Shown here piece by piece: positions 1 through 7,103 of a DNA stretch of 64,000 bases (position 1 is its first letter; every line of letters starts with the position of its first letter). Both the position numbers and the translations under genes were made by a program. The notes beneath the pieces are model-generated. The model made no database searches. It was not told the DNA's origin and saw only the letters and a program-made list of their open reading frames with translations. The stretch comes from Chryseobacterium sp. KACC 21268 (GTDB lineage Bacteria > Bacteroidota > Bacteroidia > Flavobacteriales > Weeksellaceae), in the NCBI GenBank assembly GCA_028736075.1, contig CP117875.1, forward strand, positions 1,984,001-2,048,000, in the 5' to 3' direction.

Positions 1-416
1 GCTTTACTTCTCACCATATCCCAACTGTGGCCTTTCCCCTTCAAATCTTCTGCTAATAGCACAGTTCCCGGTTTGATGATGAAGGTAGAACCATCTGTCA
101 CCTTGAATCTGATATTTCCCTTCAAAGTGATTACGTACTGTCTTCTCGGAGCTGGATGCGCATTCTTTTCCCAATCTTCCGTCTTGTTGCTCATCCAGAA
201 AGTGGTGGTGTTCAGATGTTTCAAAGTAGGAATTCTGCCTTTCTCGAAAGTACAAGAACCATCGGGATTGTTGATGAGCCTCACCGCTGGAATATATTCT
301 TTCGATTCTTCCTTATTGACCTTGATGCTGAGGTTTTTGTTTTCTTTGTCCTGTGCTTTCATTACGAATGAGCTTAATGCCAATGCGAGGCATATTCCTT
401 TGATGAATTTTTTCAT
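1..416 (-). CDS. Secreted cupin-domain protein (3' end outside window)
   Basis: The ATG at 414-416 on the minus strand opens a frame that runs off the left edge after about 138 codons. Residues 1-20 form a signal peptide (MKKFIKGICLALALSSF, with a likely cut near MKAQ). The body carries a beta-rich stretch with RRQYVITLKGNIRFKVTDG followed by FIIKPGTVLLAEDLKGKGHS, which is the pattern of a cupin barrel, with the terminal GKGHS contributing a possible metal-ligand histidine. It lies 18 bp downstream of the Dabb-domain gene and looks like the third gene of the porin operon. The substrate is unknown. Because the end is missing, neither length nor the second cupin motif can be judged. Confidence 0.75.
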   Translation of the reverse strand, partial: MKKFIKGICLALALSSFVMKAQDKENKNLSIKVNKEESKEYIPAVRLINNPDGSCTFEKGRIPTLKHLNTTTFWMSNKTEDWEKNAHPAPRRQYVITLKGNIRFKVTDGSTFIIKPGTVLLAEDLKGKGHSWDMVRSK

Positions 417-434
417 TTTAAATATAATTCTTTA

Positions 435-854
435 TTAATTGTAAACAGTATCATAGACCAACATTTTTTCAAAAAATGGTTTGTATTTTTGAACTAAGGC
501 CAGATGCTCTGGTAGTTTACCATAAGCTTCCAGTTCTTCCAAAGTCTCAAATTGCATTGCACAATTGTAACTGTAGGTGCTGTCCAAAACTGTTCTTGGG
601 CTGGAGCCTGCCGGTTTTCCGTATTGAAGATTTTTTTGATAAGGAAGTTTTTTCAGACCTTCGAAGAAGTTTTCGAAGTCTTTTACTTCTGCAGTAGAAA
701 GGTCTTTTCTAAGCCAGAAGAACAAATTGTGAGCGTACACTTTTTTTGGTTTTATAGGATTGATATTTGTTAAAACTGATGCGAACATCGTTCCTGATAA
801 AAGTAGCAGGGCAGAAGCCTGTACAGACCGGAACAAGAATTTTCTTCTTTCCAT
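435..854 (-). CDS. Secreted Dabb (stress-responsive alpha/beta barrel) domain protein
   Basis: A 139-residue protein that starts MERRKFLFRSVQ and has a twin-arginine-like or ordinary signal sequence through about residue 32. The mature part, from VYAHNLFFWLRKD to the end, has the ferredoxin-like arrangement of a Dabb domain: a strand with a conserved His (AHNLFFW), a helix over the ENFFEGLKKL region, then a strand pair around SYNCAMQFETLEELEAYGKLPEH and a closing helix. Dabb proteins usually form small dimeric barrels and include decarboxylases and enzymes of unknown activity. It is 11 bp downstream of the porin gene, so it is probably co-transcribed with it. No specific substrate can be assigned. 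Confidence 0.75.
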   Translation of the reverse strand: MERRKFLFRSVQASALLLLSGTMFASVLTNINPIKPKKVYAHNLFFWLRKDLSTAEVKDFENFFEGLKKLPYQKNLQYGKPAGSSPRTVLDSTYSYNCAMQFETLEELEAYGKLPEHLALVQKYKPFFEKMLVYDTVYN

Positions 855-865
855 TTTATTTATTT

Positions 866-2194
866 TTAATTAAAATCGATTCTATATTTAAGGACAAACT
901 GCCATTGTCTGTCAGAAACAACACCTTTATTTAAAGCATCTCCAGTGAAAATTGGCCGGTTCTGTGCATCGAAGGTCAATCGGGAAGACATTCCATTCAT
1001 TAGTAATGAGATTCCGGCGTCATAAACGATTGCGTTGTCTTGAAGGCCTTTCAAGTTTGATAATTGCATCCCTACCGCTGGCTGAAGTTGCAGGTTCTTT
1101 TTATCTTTATTAAAGTAGGGAAGCGTGCCACCAACTTGTACATAATACGTATTTCCAGTTCCGATGACAGGCATCGCATTTCCGGCACCATTGAGACTTG
1201 CCTGAGTAGCATTCACGGAAGTTGCCGGATTATTGGTTCCAACGTAGCGAACATAGTTTGGTCCATAATCATTGTACATCGCCATTCCATAGGCACTTAT
1301 CGAGGTTCCTTTGTCTTTGTTGATTGGCGCATCATAGAACAAATCGACCGCGTAATTCTGCATATCATCAGTCTGAACATTGTTATCAAAGTCCTTGTGC
1401 CAAGTTGCATTATGAATGTAATCGAAACCCGCTCCCAAACTCAAAACGTTCTTTTTACCGCCATAAGTCCCGGAATTGAAAGGTGTCGTGATGTTTTCTT
1501 TATCCAAAAATGCGTAACGGAAATAACCTGAGAAATCCTTACCTGGCGAGTTTTTACTGAAGGTCGCAACATTCACTTTTGGTTCCGCGGTCGCCATTGT
1601 GTAGGGATCGGCGACCACCAATCGGTAATCGAATCTTCCTAATTGACCTTTCGCATATAGGCTTAATTCTCTCACGGTGTAATCTGTTGCGCCAGCATTT
1701 GAAGTGGCGTAAGCAGGCAAATCGTACAGCAAAGTATTCAAAGGTCCTGTCGTGAATCTTGAAAGTCCTCTCCAAGTGGAACGCCCGGCGCCGACCGCAA
1801 TTTTATCATTAAAAGCATATTCCGCATAAGCATCCAAAAGGTCGATGTAATTGCTGGCTTTCGCATTCATATTCACATTGGTGGTTCCGGCCTGTAAAAC
1901 GAACATTAGTTTTTCTGTAGGTTTGTAGGTCATTTTAACTCTTACTCTTCTAAGTGACAGATCGGAAACGTCAGATTTTGCCTGATCGTTGATAAGACTT
2001 CCAGGATTTAGTTGCGTATATCTCGCCCATAATTCCGCATAGCCACTGAAGGAAACATAGCGTGTATGTTCGTCGTTCAGATAATGGGTGAGTCCTGGAT
2101 TATTAAAGTCATTTTTTTTCTGAGCCTCCATTTTAGCTGACATTCCCAATATGGTAAGTAGGGCCAGCCCGGCTTTAAAAGATTTTTTGTTCAT
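866..2194 (-). CDS. Outer-membrane porin (phosphate-selective porin O/P-like)
   Basis: 442 residues with a signal peptide (MNKKSFKAGLALLTILGMSA, cut near MEAQ). The rest is a run of alternating amphipathic strands with aromatic girdles, and the last residues (WQFVLKYRIDFN) look like the closing strand of an outer-membrane barrel. Motifs such as SLRRVRVKMTYKP and AYAEYAFNDKIAVGAGR resemble the OprO/OprP-type porins common in Bacteroidota. It is the first gene of a probable porin, Dabb, cupin operon, divergent from the response regulator at 2400. The four-repeat box in the intergenic region suggests control by that regulator. The solute passed is unknown, and phosphate is only a family label. 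Confidence 0.8.
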   Translation of the reverse strand: MNKKSFKAGLALLTILGMSAKMEAQKKNDFNNPGLTHYLNDEHTRYVSFSGYAELWARYTQLNPGSLINDQAKSDVSDLSLRRVRVKMTYKPTEKLMFVLQAGTTNVNMNAKASNYIDLLDAYAEYAFNDKIAVGAGRSTWRGLSRFTTGPLNTLLYDLPAYATSNAGATDYTVRELSLYAKGQLGRFDYRLVVADPYTMATAEPKVNVATFSKNSPGKDFSGYFRYAFLDKENITTPFNSGTYGGKKNVLSLGAGFDYIHNATWHKDFDNNVQTDDMQNYAVDLFYDAPINKDKGTSISAYGMAMYNDYGPNYVRYVGTNNPATSVNATQASLNGAGNAMPVIGTGNTYYVQVGGTLPYFNKDKKNLQLQPAVGMQLSNLKGLQDNAIVYDAGISLLMNGMSSRLTFDAQNRPIFTGDALNKGVVSDRQWQFVLKYRIDFN

Positions 2195-2230
2195 AATATG
2201 GATTGTCCTTTTTTGTTGATTTCAACGGGA

Positions 2231-2238
2231 CAAAATTA
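2231..2238 (-). promoter_or_regulatory. Porin operon promoter, -7 element
   Basis: Read on the minus strand the bases give TAATTTTG, an exact match to the Bacteroidota -7 consensus TAnnTTTG, 36 bases before the porin start codon. No TTG box is seen 17-23 bases upstream. Instead the direct repeats at 2262-2301 begin there, which is the arrangement expected for an activator-dependent promoter. Confidence 0.5.
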
Positions 2239-2261
2239 CTTTCGGAAATCTCGGATCGTTG

Positions 2262-2301
2262 TTAGAAAACCATTAGAAAATCTTTAGAAATTCATTAAGA
2301 A
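2262..2301. promoter_or_regulatory. Four direct repeats, probable OmpR-family response-regulator boxes
   Basis: TTAGAAA occurs at 2262, 2273 and 2284, and the variant TTAAGAA at 2295, giving a perfect 11-bp period over four copies. Direct half-sites spaced about one helical turn are the usual binding pattern of winged-helix OmpR/PhoB-type regulators. The array lies between the divergent porin and regulator genes, upstream of the -7 elements on both sides. The regulator at 2400-3089 is the obvious candidate to bind; this is inference. Confidence 0.6.
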
Positions 2302-2314
2302 TAAAAATATGAGA

Positions 2315-2322
2315 TACCTTTG
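2315..2322 (+). promoter_or_regulatory. Promoter of the two-component operon, -7 element
   Basis: TACCTTTG matches TAnnTTTG. It lies 77 bases upstream of the response-regulator ATG, just downstream of the repeat boxes, which occupy the -33 region and point to autoregulation. Confidence 0.5.
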
Positions 2323-2399
2323 CAGAGAATTTAAATGGATAATTAATAACTGTTTATGATTGACAATTATGTAATATTTTATCCAGAAACAATTTTCCT

Positions 2400-3089
2400 A
2401 TGAAAGTTTTAATTATTGAAGATAACGCCCGTGTTTCCGCACTTTTGAAAAGAGGTTTGGAAAGTCAGGGTTATCAGATCTATATTTCGGAGGACGCGGA
2501 AGATGCTTTGGTGATGGTCGATAAAATAGTGTTCGAGCTTGTGATCACAGACATTATGCTTCCCAAAATGAACGGAATCGAATTGAGTAAATCAATCAAG
2601 AAAAAAAATCCGGAACTTCCCATCATTATGCTGACCGCACTCGGAACGATTGATGAAAAGATTGAAGGTTTTGATGCCGGCGCAGATGATTATATGGTGA
2701 AGCCATTTGAGATCAGAGAATTGTACGTCAGGATCAAAGCGATTTTGTTGAGAAAATCAAATTCATCACAGAAAAGTGAACTCTCGGATCACATCGAATA
2801 TCAAAATCTAAAAGTTGACAAAAATACCAACCGCGTTTTCCGAAATGAGAAAGAGATCAATCTCACGCCAAAGGAGTTTAAGCTATTGGTTTTTCTAATG
2901 AGCAACGCCGAAAGGATCCTCACCCGCGACGAGATCGCAGAGAATGTCTGGGGAAATCACTTCGATACAGGCACCAACTATATCGATGTTTACATCGCAT
3001 ATCTCAGAAAGAAAATCGATAAGGATTTTGATGAAAAATTGATTCACACAAAACCTGGCGTTGGGTTTATTTTTACTGATCAGATATGA
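2400..3089 (+). CDS. OmpR/PhoB-family response regulator
   Basis: 229 residues. The N-terminal receiver domain (about 1-120) has the acidic pair E7/D8, the phospho-acceptor D51 in LVITDIMLPKMNG, the conserved Thr in MLTALG and Lys in DYMVKPFE. The C-terminal half (about 130-228) is a winged helix with LTPKEFKLLVFLM and TNYIDVYIAYLRKKID, typical of the trans_reg_C DNA-binding domain. The stop codon overlaps the start of the sensor kinase by 4 bases, so the two are translationally coupled. It probably controls the divergent porin operon and its own operon through the 11-bp direct repeats at 2262-2301. The signal sensed is unknown. Confidence 0.93.
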   Translation: MKVLIIEDNARVSALLKRGLESQGYQIYISEDAEDALVMVDKIVFELVITDIMLPKMNGIELSKSIKKKNPELPIIMLTALGTIDEKIEGFDAGADDYMVKPFEIRELYVRIKAILLRKSNSSQKSELSDHIEYQNLKVDKNTNRVFRNEKEINLTPKEFKLLVFLMSNAERILTRDEIAENVWGNHFDTGTNYIDVYIAYLRKKIDKDFDEKLIHTKPGVGFIFTDQI

Positions 3090-4459
3090 GAATCGCTACC
3101 AGAACTGCGCTCAGCTACGCACTGCTGACAGCCGGCATCCTTTTCGTTTTTGCTTACGTCTTGTATTTTGTTTCCGAAAAGAATAGGGAAGATGAGTTCA
3201 ATGACAGATTAGGCTACAAGATCATTTGGCGCTCAGAATTTATCTTCGATGCAAAAATCAACAATTCCAAGATCAAAGAACTCCACGAGCGCAACAAAAA
3301 AATGCTGAACGAAGCGGACATCAGTGTTTACAACAGCAAAAAAGAACTGCTTTTTACGGACATCAAACCTTCTTCCAAAAATCAACATTATTTGGATCAA
3401 TTGATCAGGTCTAAGAAAAATCAAATCACCTGGCATAGAAGAGAACGCCAATATATGGCTTTCAAATACAGGTCTGATGAAAAGGACTTTTACATCATCG
3501 GCAGCGCAGTCGATGTTACCGGAATTGCTCATATTAAGGAATTTAAAAAGGATATTATCGTTATCTATTTCATTTCGATTCTCATCATTTTTATTATCGG
3601 TTTTCTGTTTTCATACTACACTTTGAAGCCTTTAAAAGACATCATTCTCCAGATCCGCGATATTTCTGAGCATAATCTGAACAAAAGATTGATTGTCCCG
3701 AAAGCAAAAGATGAGATCTATGAATTGGCAGAAACCTTCAATTCGACCTTCAACCGTTTAGAAAAATCATTTAATAATCACAAACAGTTTGTCACAACCA
3801 TTTCCCACGAATTCCGAACACCACTTTCAACATTGATTGCAGAACTCGAACTCGCCAAGGAACTGAATACCACATTGGATGATTATAAACTTTCCATTGA
3901 TAATGCTTTGCAGGACGCCAATCACGCGTCACAATTGTCATCGGCACTTTTAGATTTTGCGCGCGCAAGTTATGACGTCTCGCAGATCAGTTTTTCCGAT
4001 ATACGTTTGGATGAGATTGTGGCGGACGCGAAAGTAGATTTGCTTCAAAAGAATCAGAATTACAAGGTCGGGATCAATTACATGGATGATCTTGCAGACA
4101 AAGATGAGAGCAATTATGATTTTTATGGCAATCCTTATTTGTTGCGCATTGCTTTCCTCAATCTGATGGAAAATGCTTGCAAATATTCTCCAGACAAAAC
4201 CTGTAGTGTAGAGATTGATGTTCAAAATGAAAATCTCGAAATCCGATTTATCGATCACGGAATAGGGATTTCACGAGAAGATCAGACCAGAATTTTTGAC
4301 CTTTTTTACAGGGGAAATAATAAGAACTATGAGAATGGCAATGGCATTGGATTGTCCATTGTCAAAAGAATAATCGAAATTCATAAAGGCATTTTAGAAG
4401 TCCAATCTGAATTGCAGGTTGGTAGTATTTTCAGAATTAAATTACCAGTGAAAAATTAA
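3086..4459 (+). CDS. Sensor histidine kinase (HAMP, HisKA, HATPase)
   Basis: 457 residues. There is a transmembrane segment near residues 10-31, an extracytoplasmic sensor region to about 155, and a second membrane segment (IIVIYFISILIIFIIGFLF) near 157-180. HAMP follows, then HisKA with the phospho-accepting His in TISHEFRTPLSTL at about residue 242. The ATPase domain shows the N box (NLMENACKYSPD), G1 (DHGIGIS) and G2 (GNGIGLSIVKRI). All catalytic motifs are intact. It is the partner of the overlapping response regulator. The periplasmic domain is short and gives no clue to the ligand. Confidence 0.93.
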   Translation: MRIATRTALSYALLTAGILFVFAYVLYFVSEKNREDEFNDRLGYKIIWRSEFIFDAKINNSKIKELHERNKKMLNEADISVYNSKKELLFTDIKPSSKNQHYLDQLIRSKKNQITWHRRERQYMAFKYRSDEKDFYIIGSAVDVTGIAHIKEFKKDIIVIYFISILIIFIIGFLFSYYTLKPLKDIILQIRDISEHNLNKRLIVPKAKDEIYELAETFNSTFNRLEKSFNNHKQFVTTISHEFRTPLSTLIAELELAKELNTTLDDYKLSIDNALQDANHASQLSSALLDFARASYDVSQISFSDIRLDEIVADAKVDLLQKNQNYKVGINYMDDLADKDESNYDFYGNPYLLRIAFLNLMENACKYSPDKTCSVEIDVQNENLEIRFIDHGIGISREDQTRIFDLFYRGNNKNYENGNGIGLSIVKRIIEIHKGILEVQSELQVGSIFRIKLPVKN

Positions 4460-4594
4460 GGTGACAGGTTTTTCTTTTAATAGTTAAGATTTTAGTCATT
4501 ATAGAAAAGATGATTTTAGATTTTAATGTCATTAGATTTTGATAAATTAACTATGAATCATTCAATTAAAATTTTATTCTCAGGAAAATAATTT

Positions 4595-4602
4595 TATTTT
4601 TG
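4595..4602 (+). promoter_or_regulatory. Possible -7 element for the MoxR/bpX operon
   Basis: TATTTTTG fits TAnnTTTG and ends only four bases before the ATG at 4607. If it is used, the message would start at or next to the start codon and be leaderless. No TTG is visible at the expected -33 position, so confidence is modest. Confidence 0.35.
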
Positions 4603-4606
4603 TTAA

Positions 4607-5248
4607 ATGACGGAAATCAAATCCCCATTTTTAGACACCTTGTTTCATCTGCGAAATGATGAGCATATCACCATTTTTGTAGCCATTCAGGATATTCCTA
4701 AAAAAGAAGAACAAGATGTTACAGGCTATCTCGAATCTGAGTTTGAAAAGGAAAGATTAGAGTTTTTATCAGATCAGATTTCTTTTGATTCCGAAGCGTC
4801 ACTGTGGGCGGCAAAAATTCTGTATCGCAGTGCTCAACTGTATTTGATACGGAAAGACACAGATAAGAATCTTGAGAAATTAGTTCCAGCCTTCAATGGG
4901 AAACCAAATGTTTCAGCAGTTTTATCAGCGGATTTATCATTAAGATTTTTACCGCAAATTATTTCAGCTTTATACAATGCAGATGCGGAAGATCCATTAA
5001 TCAAAATGCTGGAAAATATAATGATTCAGTTTCATTACTCAGCCGTCGGATTCGATCTGGATTTAGATAAAATCAACTGGGAAGAAGAATTAAAAGATGA
5101 CACGTACAGAAAATTATACCTCGAAAGAATAGTTGAGAAGAAAGCTTACAAACTGGCCGAAATTCCATTCATCAATAAATTATTAATGGCAGAATTCGGA
5201 ATGTACAAAGACGTTTTCTGGAGAGAATTAAAAACTATAACCAAATAA
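4607..5248 (+). CDS. bpX-type helical protein, first gene of the MoxR-vWA-propeller ternary system
   Basis: 213 residues, predicted soluble and mostly alpha-helical, with no signal peptide. Recognisable stretches are the helix SLWAAKILYRSAQLYLI in the N-terminal half and LRFLPQIISALY near the middle. No catalytic motif is visible. It is five bases ahead of the MoxR ATPase gene and is the first of six genes packed with short gaps or overlaps. In the MoxR-vWA-beta-propeller systems described computationally, several accessory domains are called bpX0 to bpX6. Position and helical character suggest that this is one of them, but I cannot say which number. A substrate-adaptor role for the ATPase is inference. 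Confidence 0.6.
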   Translation: MTEIKSPFLDTLFHLRNDEHITIFVAIQDIPKKEEQDVTGYLESEFEKERLEFLSDQISFDSEASLWAAKILYRSAQLYLIRKDTDKNLEKLVPAFNGKPNVSAVLSADLSLRFLPQIISALYNADAEDPLIKMLENIMIQFHYSAVGFDLDLDKINWEEELKDDTYRKLYLERIVEKKAYKLAEIPFINKLLMAEFGMYKDVFWRELKTITK

Positions 5249-5253
5249 AAATA

Positions 5254-6387
5254 ATGACTCAAAATATTGAAAAACTAAACCAAGTTCTAACACACGTCAA
5301 AGACACTTTCATCGGAAAAAATGATGTGGTAGATTTGTTGGGAATTTGTCTATTAGCACGAGAAAATGCCTTTTTGTACGGACCTCCCGGAACAGCAAAA
5401 TCCGCCATTGTAAGAACCTTGGCAAAAGCTGTGAAAGACGGCAAAAACTTCGAATATCTCTTAACAAGATTTACCGAACCGAACGAGATTTTCGGACCTT
5501 TCGACATCAGAAAACTGAAAGAAGGAGAGCTTTTGACCAACACGGAAGGAATGATGCCGGAAGCGTCTATGGTTTTTCTGGATGAAATCTTCAATGCAAA
5601 CTCTGCGATCCTGAATTCACTTTTGATGGCTCTGAATGAGAAGATTTTCAAAAGAGGAAAAGAAACAAAAAATCTTCCGGCTTTGATGTTTGTCGGCGCC
5701 AGTAACGTGCTTCCAGAAGATGAAGCTTTAAACGCACTTTTCGACCGGTTTCTGATCAGAATTAATGTGGATTATGTGCATCCCGATCTTCTTCAACAAG
5801 TACTTTTAGCAGGAAGAAAGCTCGAAAACAATCTGGAAACTGAAACACCGGAAATCCTTTCCCAAGAAATCAAGGAACTTCAAAGTTTGTGCAAGACTAT
5901 TGAACTGAAGCCAATTTATGAAGTTTATTTAAATACCATCATCAATCTAAGAAATACTGGTATCGCCATTTCCGATCGTAGAGCTGTAAAACTTCAAAAC
6001 CTGATTGCAGCAAGTGCTTTAATTTGCGGACGAAATGAAGCAATTCTTTCTGATTTATGGGTTTTAAAACATATTTGGGACACTGAAGAACAAATTGAAA
6101 TCCTGGAAGGAATCATCAACCGAACCATCGAAAAAGATGAAAATCCGAAGTCGCATCCACAAGCTTTACAAAACAAAATTCCAAATCCCGAAGAGGTAAT
6201 GAAAGATGTGAAAATTCTAGTCGAAAAATGGAATTCAGGAAGTCTCACTTTTGAAGAGCAAAATGTCATCAAAGATAAATTGAGATACCTCCAAACCCGT
6301 TGCGACTGGATCAGAAATCCTGAACAGAAACAGTACATCCAAACAGAAATCGAAAATCTATGGCAAAAGATTCTGCAAACGGTTTAA
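5254..6387 (+). CDS. MoxR-family AAA+ ATPase of the ternary system
   Basis: 377 residues. Walker A is GPPGTAKS at 43-50, Walker B is MVFLDEI with D110 and E111, sensor 1 lies in FVGASNVLPEDEAL and the arginine-finger region is ALFDRFLIRI. A helical lid follows, and the C-terminal 90 residues form an extension that may contact the neighbours. MoxR ATPases form hexameric rings that remodel partner complexes together with a vWA protein, here the product of 7094-9484. The next gene starts 28 bases before this stop codon, so translation is likely coupled. All ATPase residues are present, and it should be an active motor. Confidence 0.92.
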   Translation: MTQNIEKLNQVLTHVKDTFIGKNDVVDLLGICLLARENAFLYGPPGTAKSAIVRTLAKAVKDGKNFEYLLTRFTEPNEIFGPFDIRKLKEGELLTNTEGMMPEASMVFLDEIFNANSAILNSLLMALNEKIFKRGKETKNLPALMFVGASNVLPEDEALNALFDRFLIRINVDYVHPDLLQQVLLAGRKLENNLETETPEILSQEIKELQSLCKTIELKPIYEVYLNTIINLRNTGIAISDRRAVKLQNLIAASALICGRNEAILSDLWVLKHIWDTEEQIEILEGIINRTIEKDENPKSHPQALQNKIPNPEEVMKDVKILVEKWNSGSLTFEEQNVIKDKLRYLQTRCDWIRNPEQKQYIQTEIENLWQKILQTV

Positions 6388-7103
6388 AAGAGTTTTGGGC
6401 AGAAATTCCCAGGATTGATGAAGATTTTCTTGGGTCAATCCGTGACTGGAAAAATATTCAAATTGCTTCGGAAGATGATGTGATCTGGCTAAAAGGTTTT
6501 ACGGGTGAGCAGGCAGTTTCAGCGGAAATTCAGCAGTTGCCAAATTTTATTCTTTACGAATTGCGGGATGGGCTTCTGTTTCGAAAAGATGCATTGGTTC
6601 CCACCAAAAAAGTGCGAACTGCCTTGCTGTGGACGCCAATTGATAAAGCGTTAAAATTAACTTTCCCAATTTCAAACAACAATTTTTTCGGAATTGATGA
6701 AAGAATTGAAGTTAAATTAAAACCAAGTGAAGAAGAACAGCCAGCTTTTGCTTTGCTAAGTTCAATTGCTGAAATTAAAGAACTCATCATTGCTTTACCA
6801 AAATTCAAACTGGAAAAACTGGATTGGATTGTCATTAATGATAAAGCATTATTTGTAGGAAATCCACTACTAAGTTTCCCCGGAAAAACATTCTGGTTGA
6901 AAGACGGACATCTGTTGCCGTCGGGCTCCGATTTTGAATTTAAAAATTTGAGTTCCTTATTACAGAAAAAATACAATTCAGATCAGAATTACTTGATATT
7001 ATGGAAGGAAGATGGTAGTTTTTTGAACATCAATAAAGATGATTTCCGACAATTGTCCGTCAGTTCATTTCGCCTCACAGAAAAATCGAAAGAATGGACT
7101 TAA
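6360..7103 (+). CDS. bpX-type beta-rich protein of the ternary system
   Basis: 247 residues, soluble. The most distinctive part is FILYELRDGLLFRKDALVP followed by RTALLWTPIDKALKLTFP. To my knowledge this is characteristic of one of the bpX accessory domains that sit between the MoxR and vWA genes. The C-terminal half (WIVINDKALFVGNPLLSFPG and onward) looks like a compact beta domain. The ATG at 6360 overlaps the MoxR gene by 28 bases in a different frame and the end overlaps the vWA gene by 10 bases. No enzyme motif is seen, and the exact bpX number is uncertain. Confidence 0.65.
   Translation: MAKDSANGLKEFWAEIPRIDEDFLGSIRDWKNIQIASEDDVIWLKGFTGEQAVSAEIQQLPNFILYELRDGLLFRKDALVPTKKVRTALLWTPIDKALKLTFPISNNNFFGIDERIEVKLKPSEEEQPAFALLSSIAEIKELIIALPKFKLEKLDWIVINDKALFVGNPLLSFPGKTFWLKDGHLLPSGSDFEFKNLSSLLQKKYNSDQNYLILWKEDGSFLNINKDDFRQLSVSSFRLTEKSKEWT

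Noticed and set aside
4-255. An 83-codon minus-strand frame at the left edge
   Set aside because: It lies in another frame of the cupin gene that enters from 416 with a signal peptide and clear cupin motifs.
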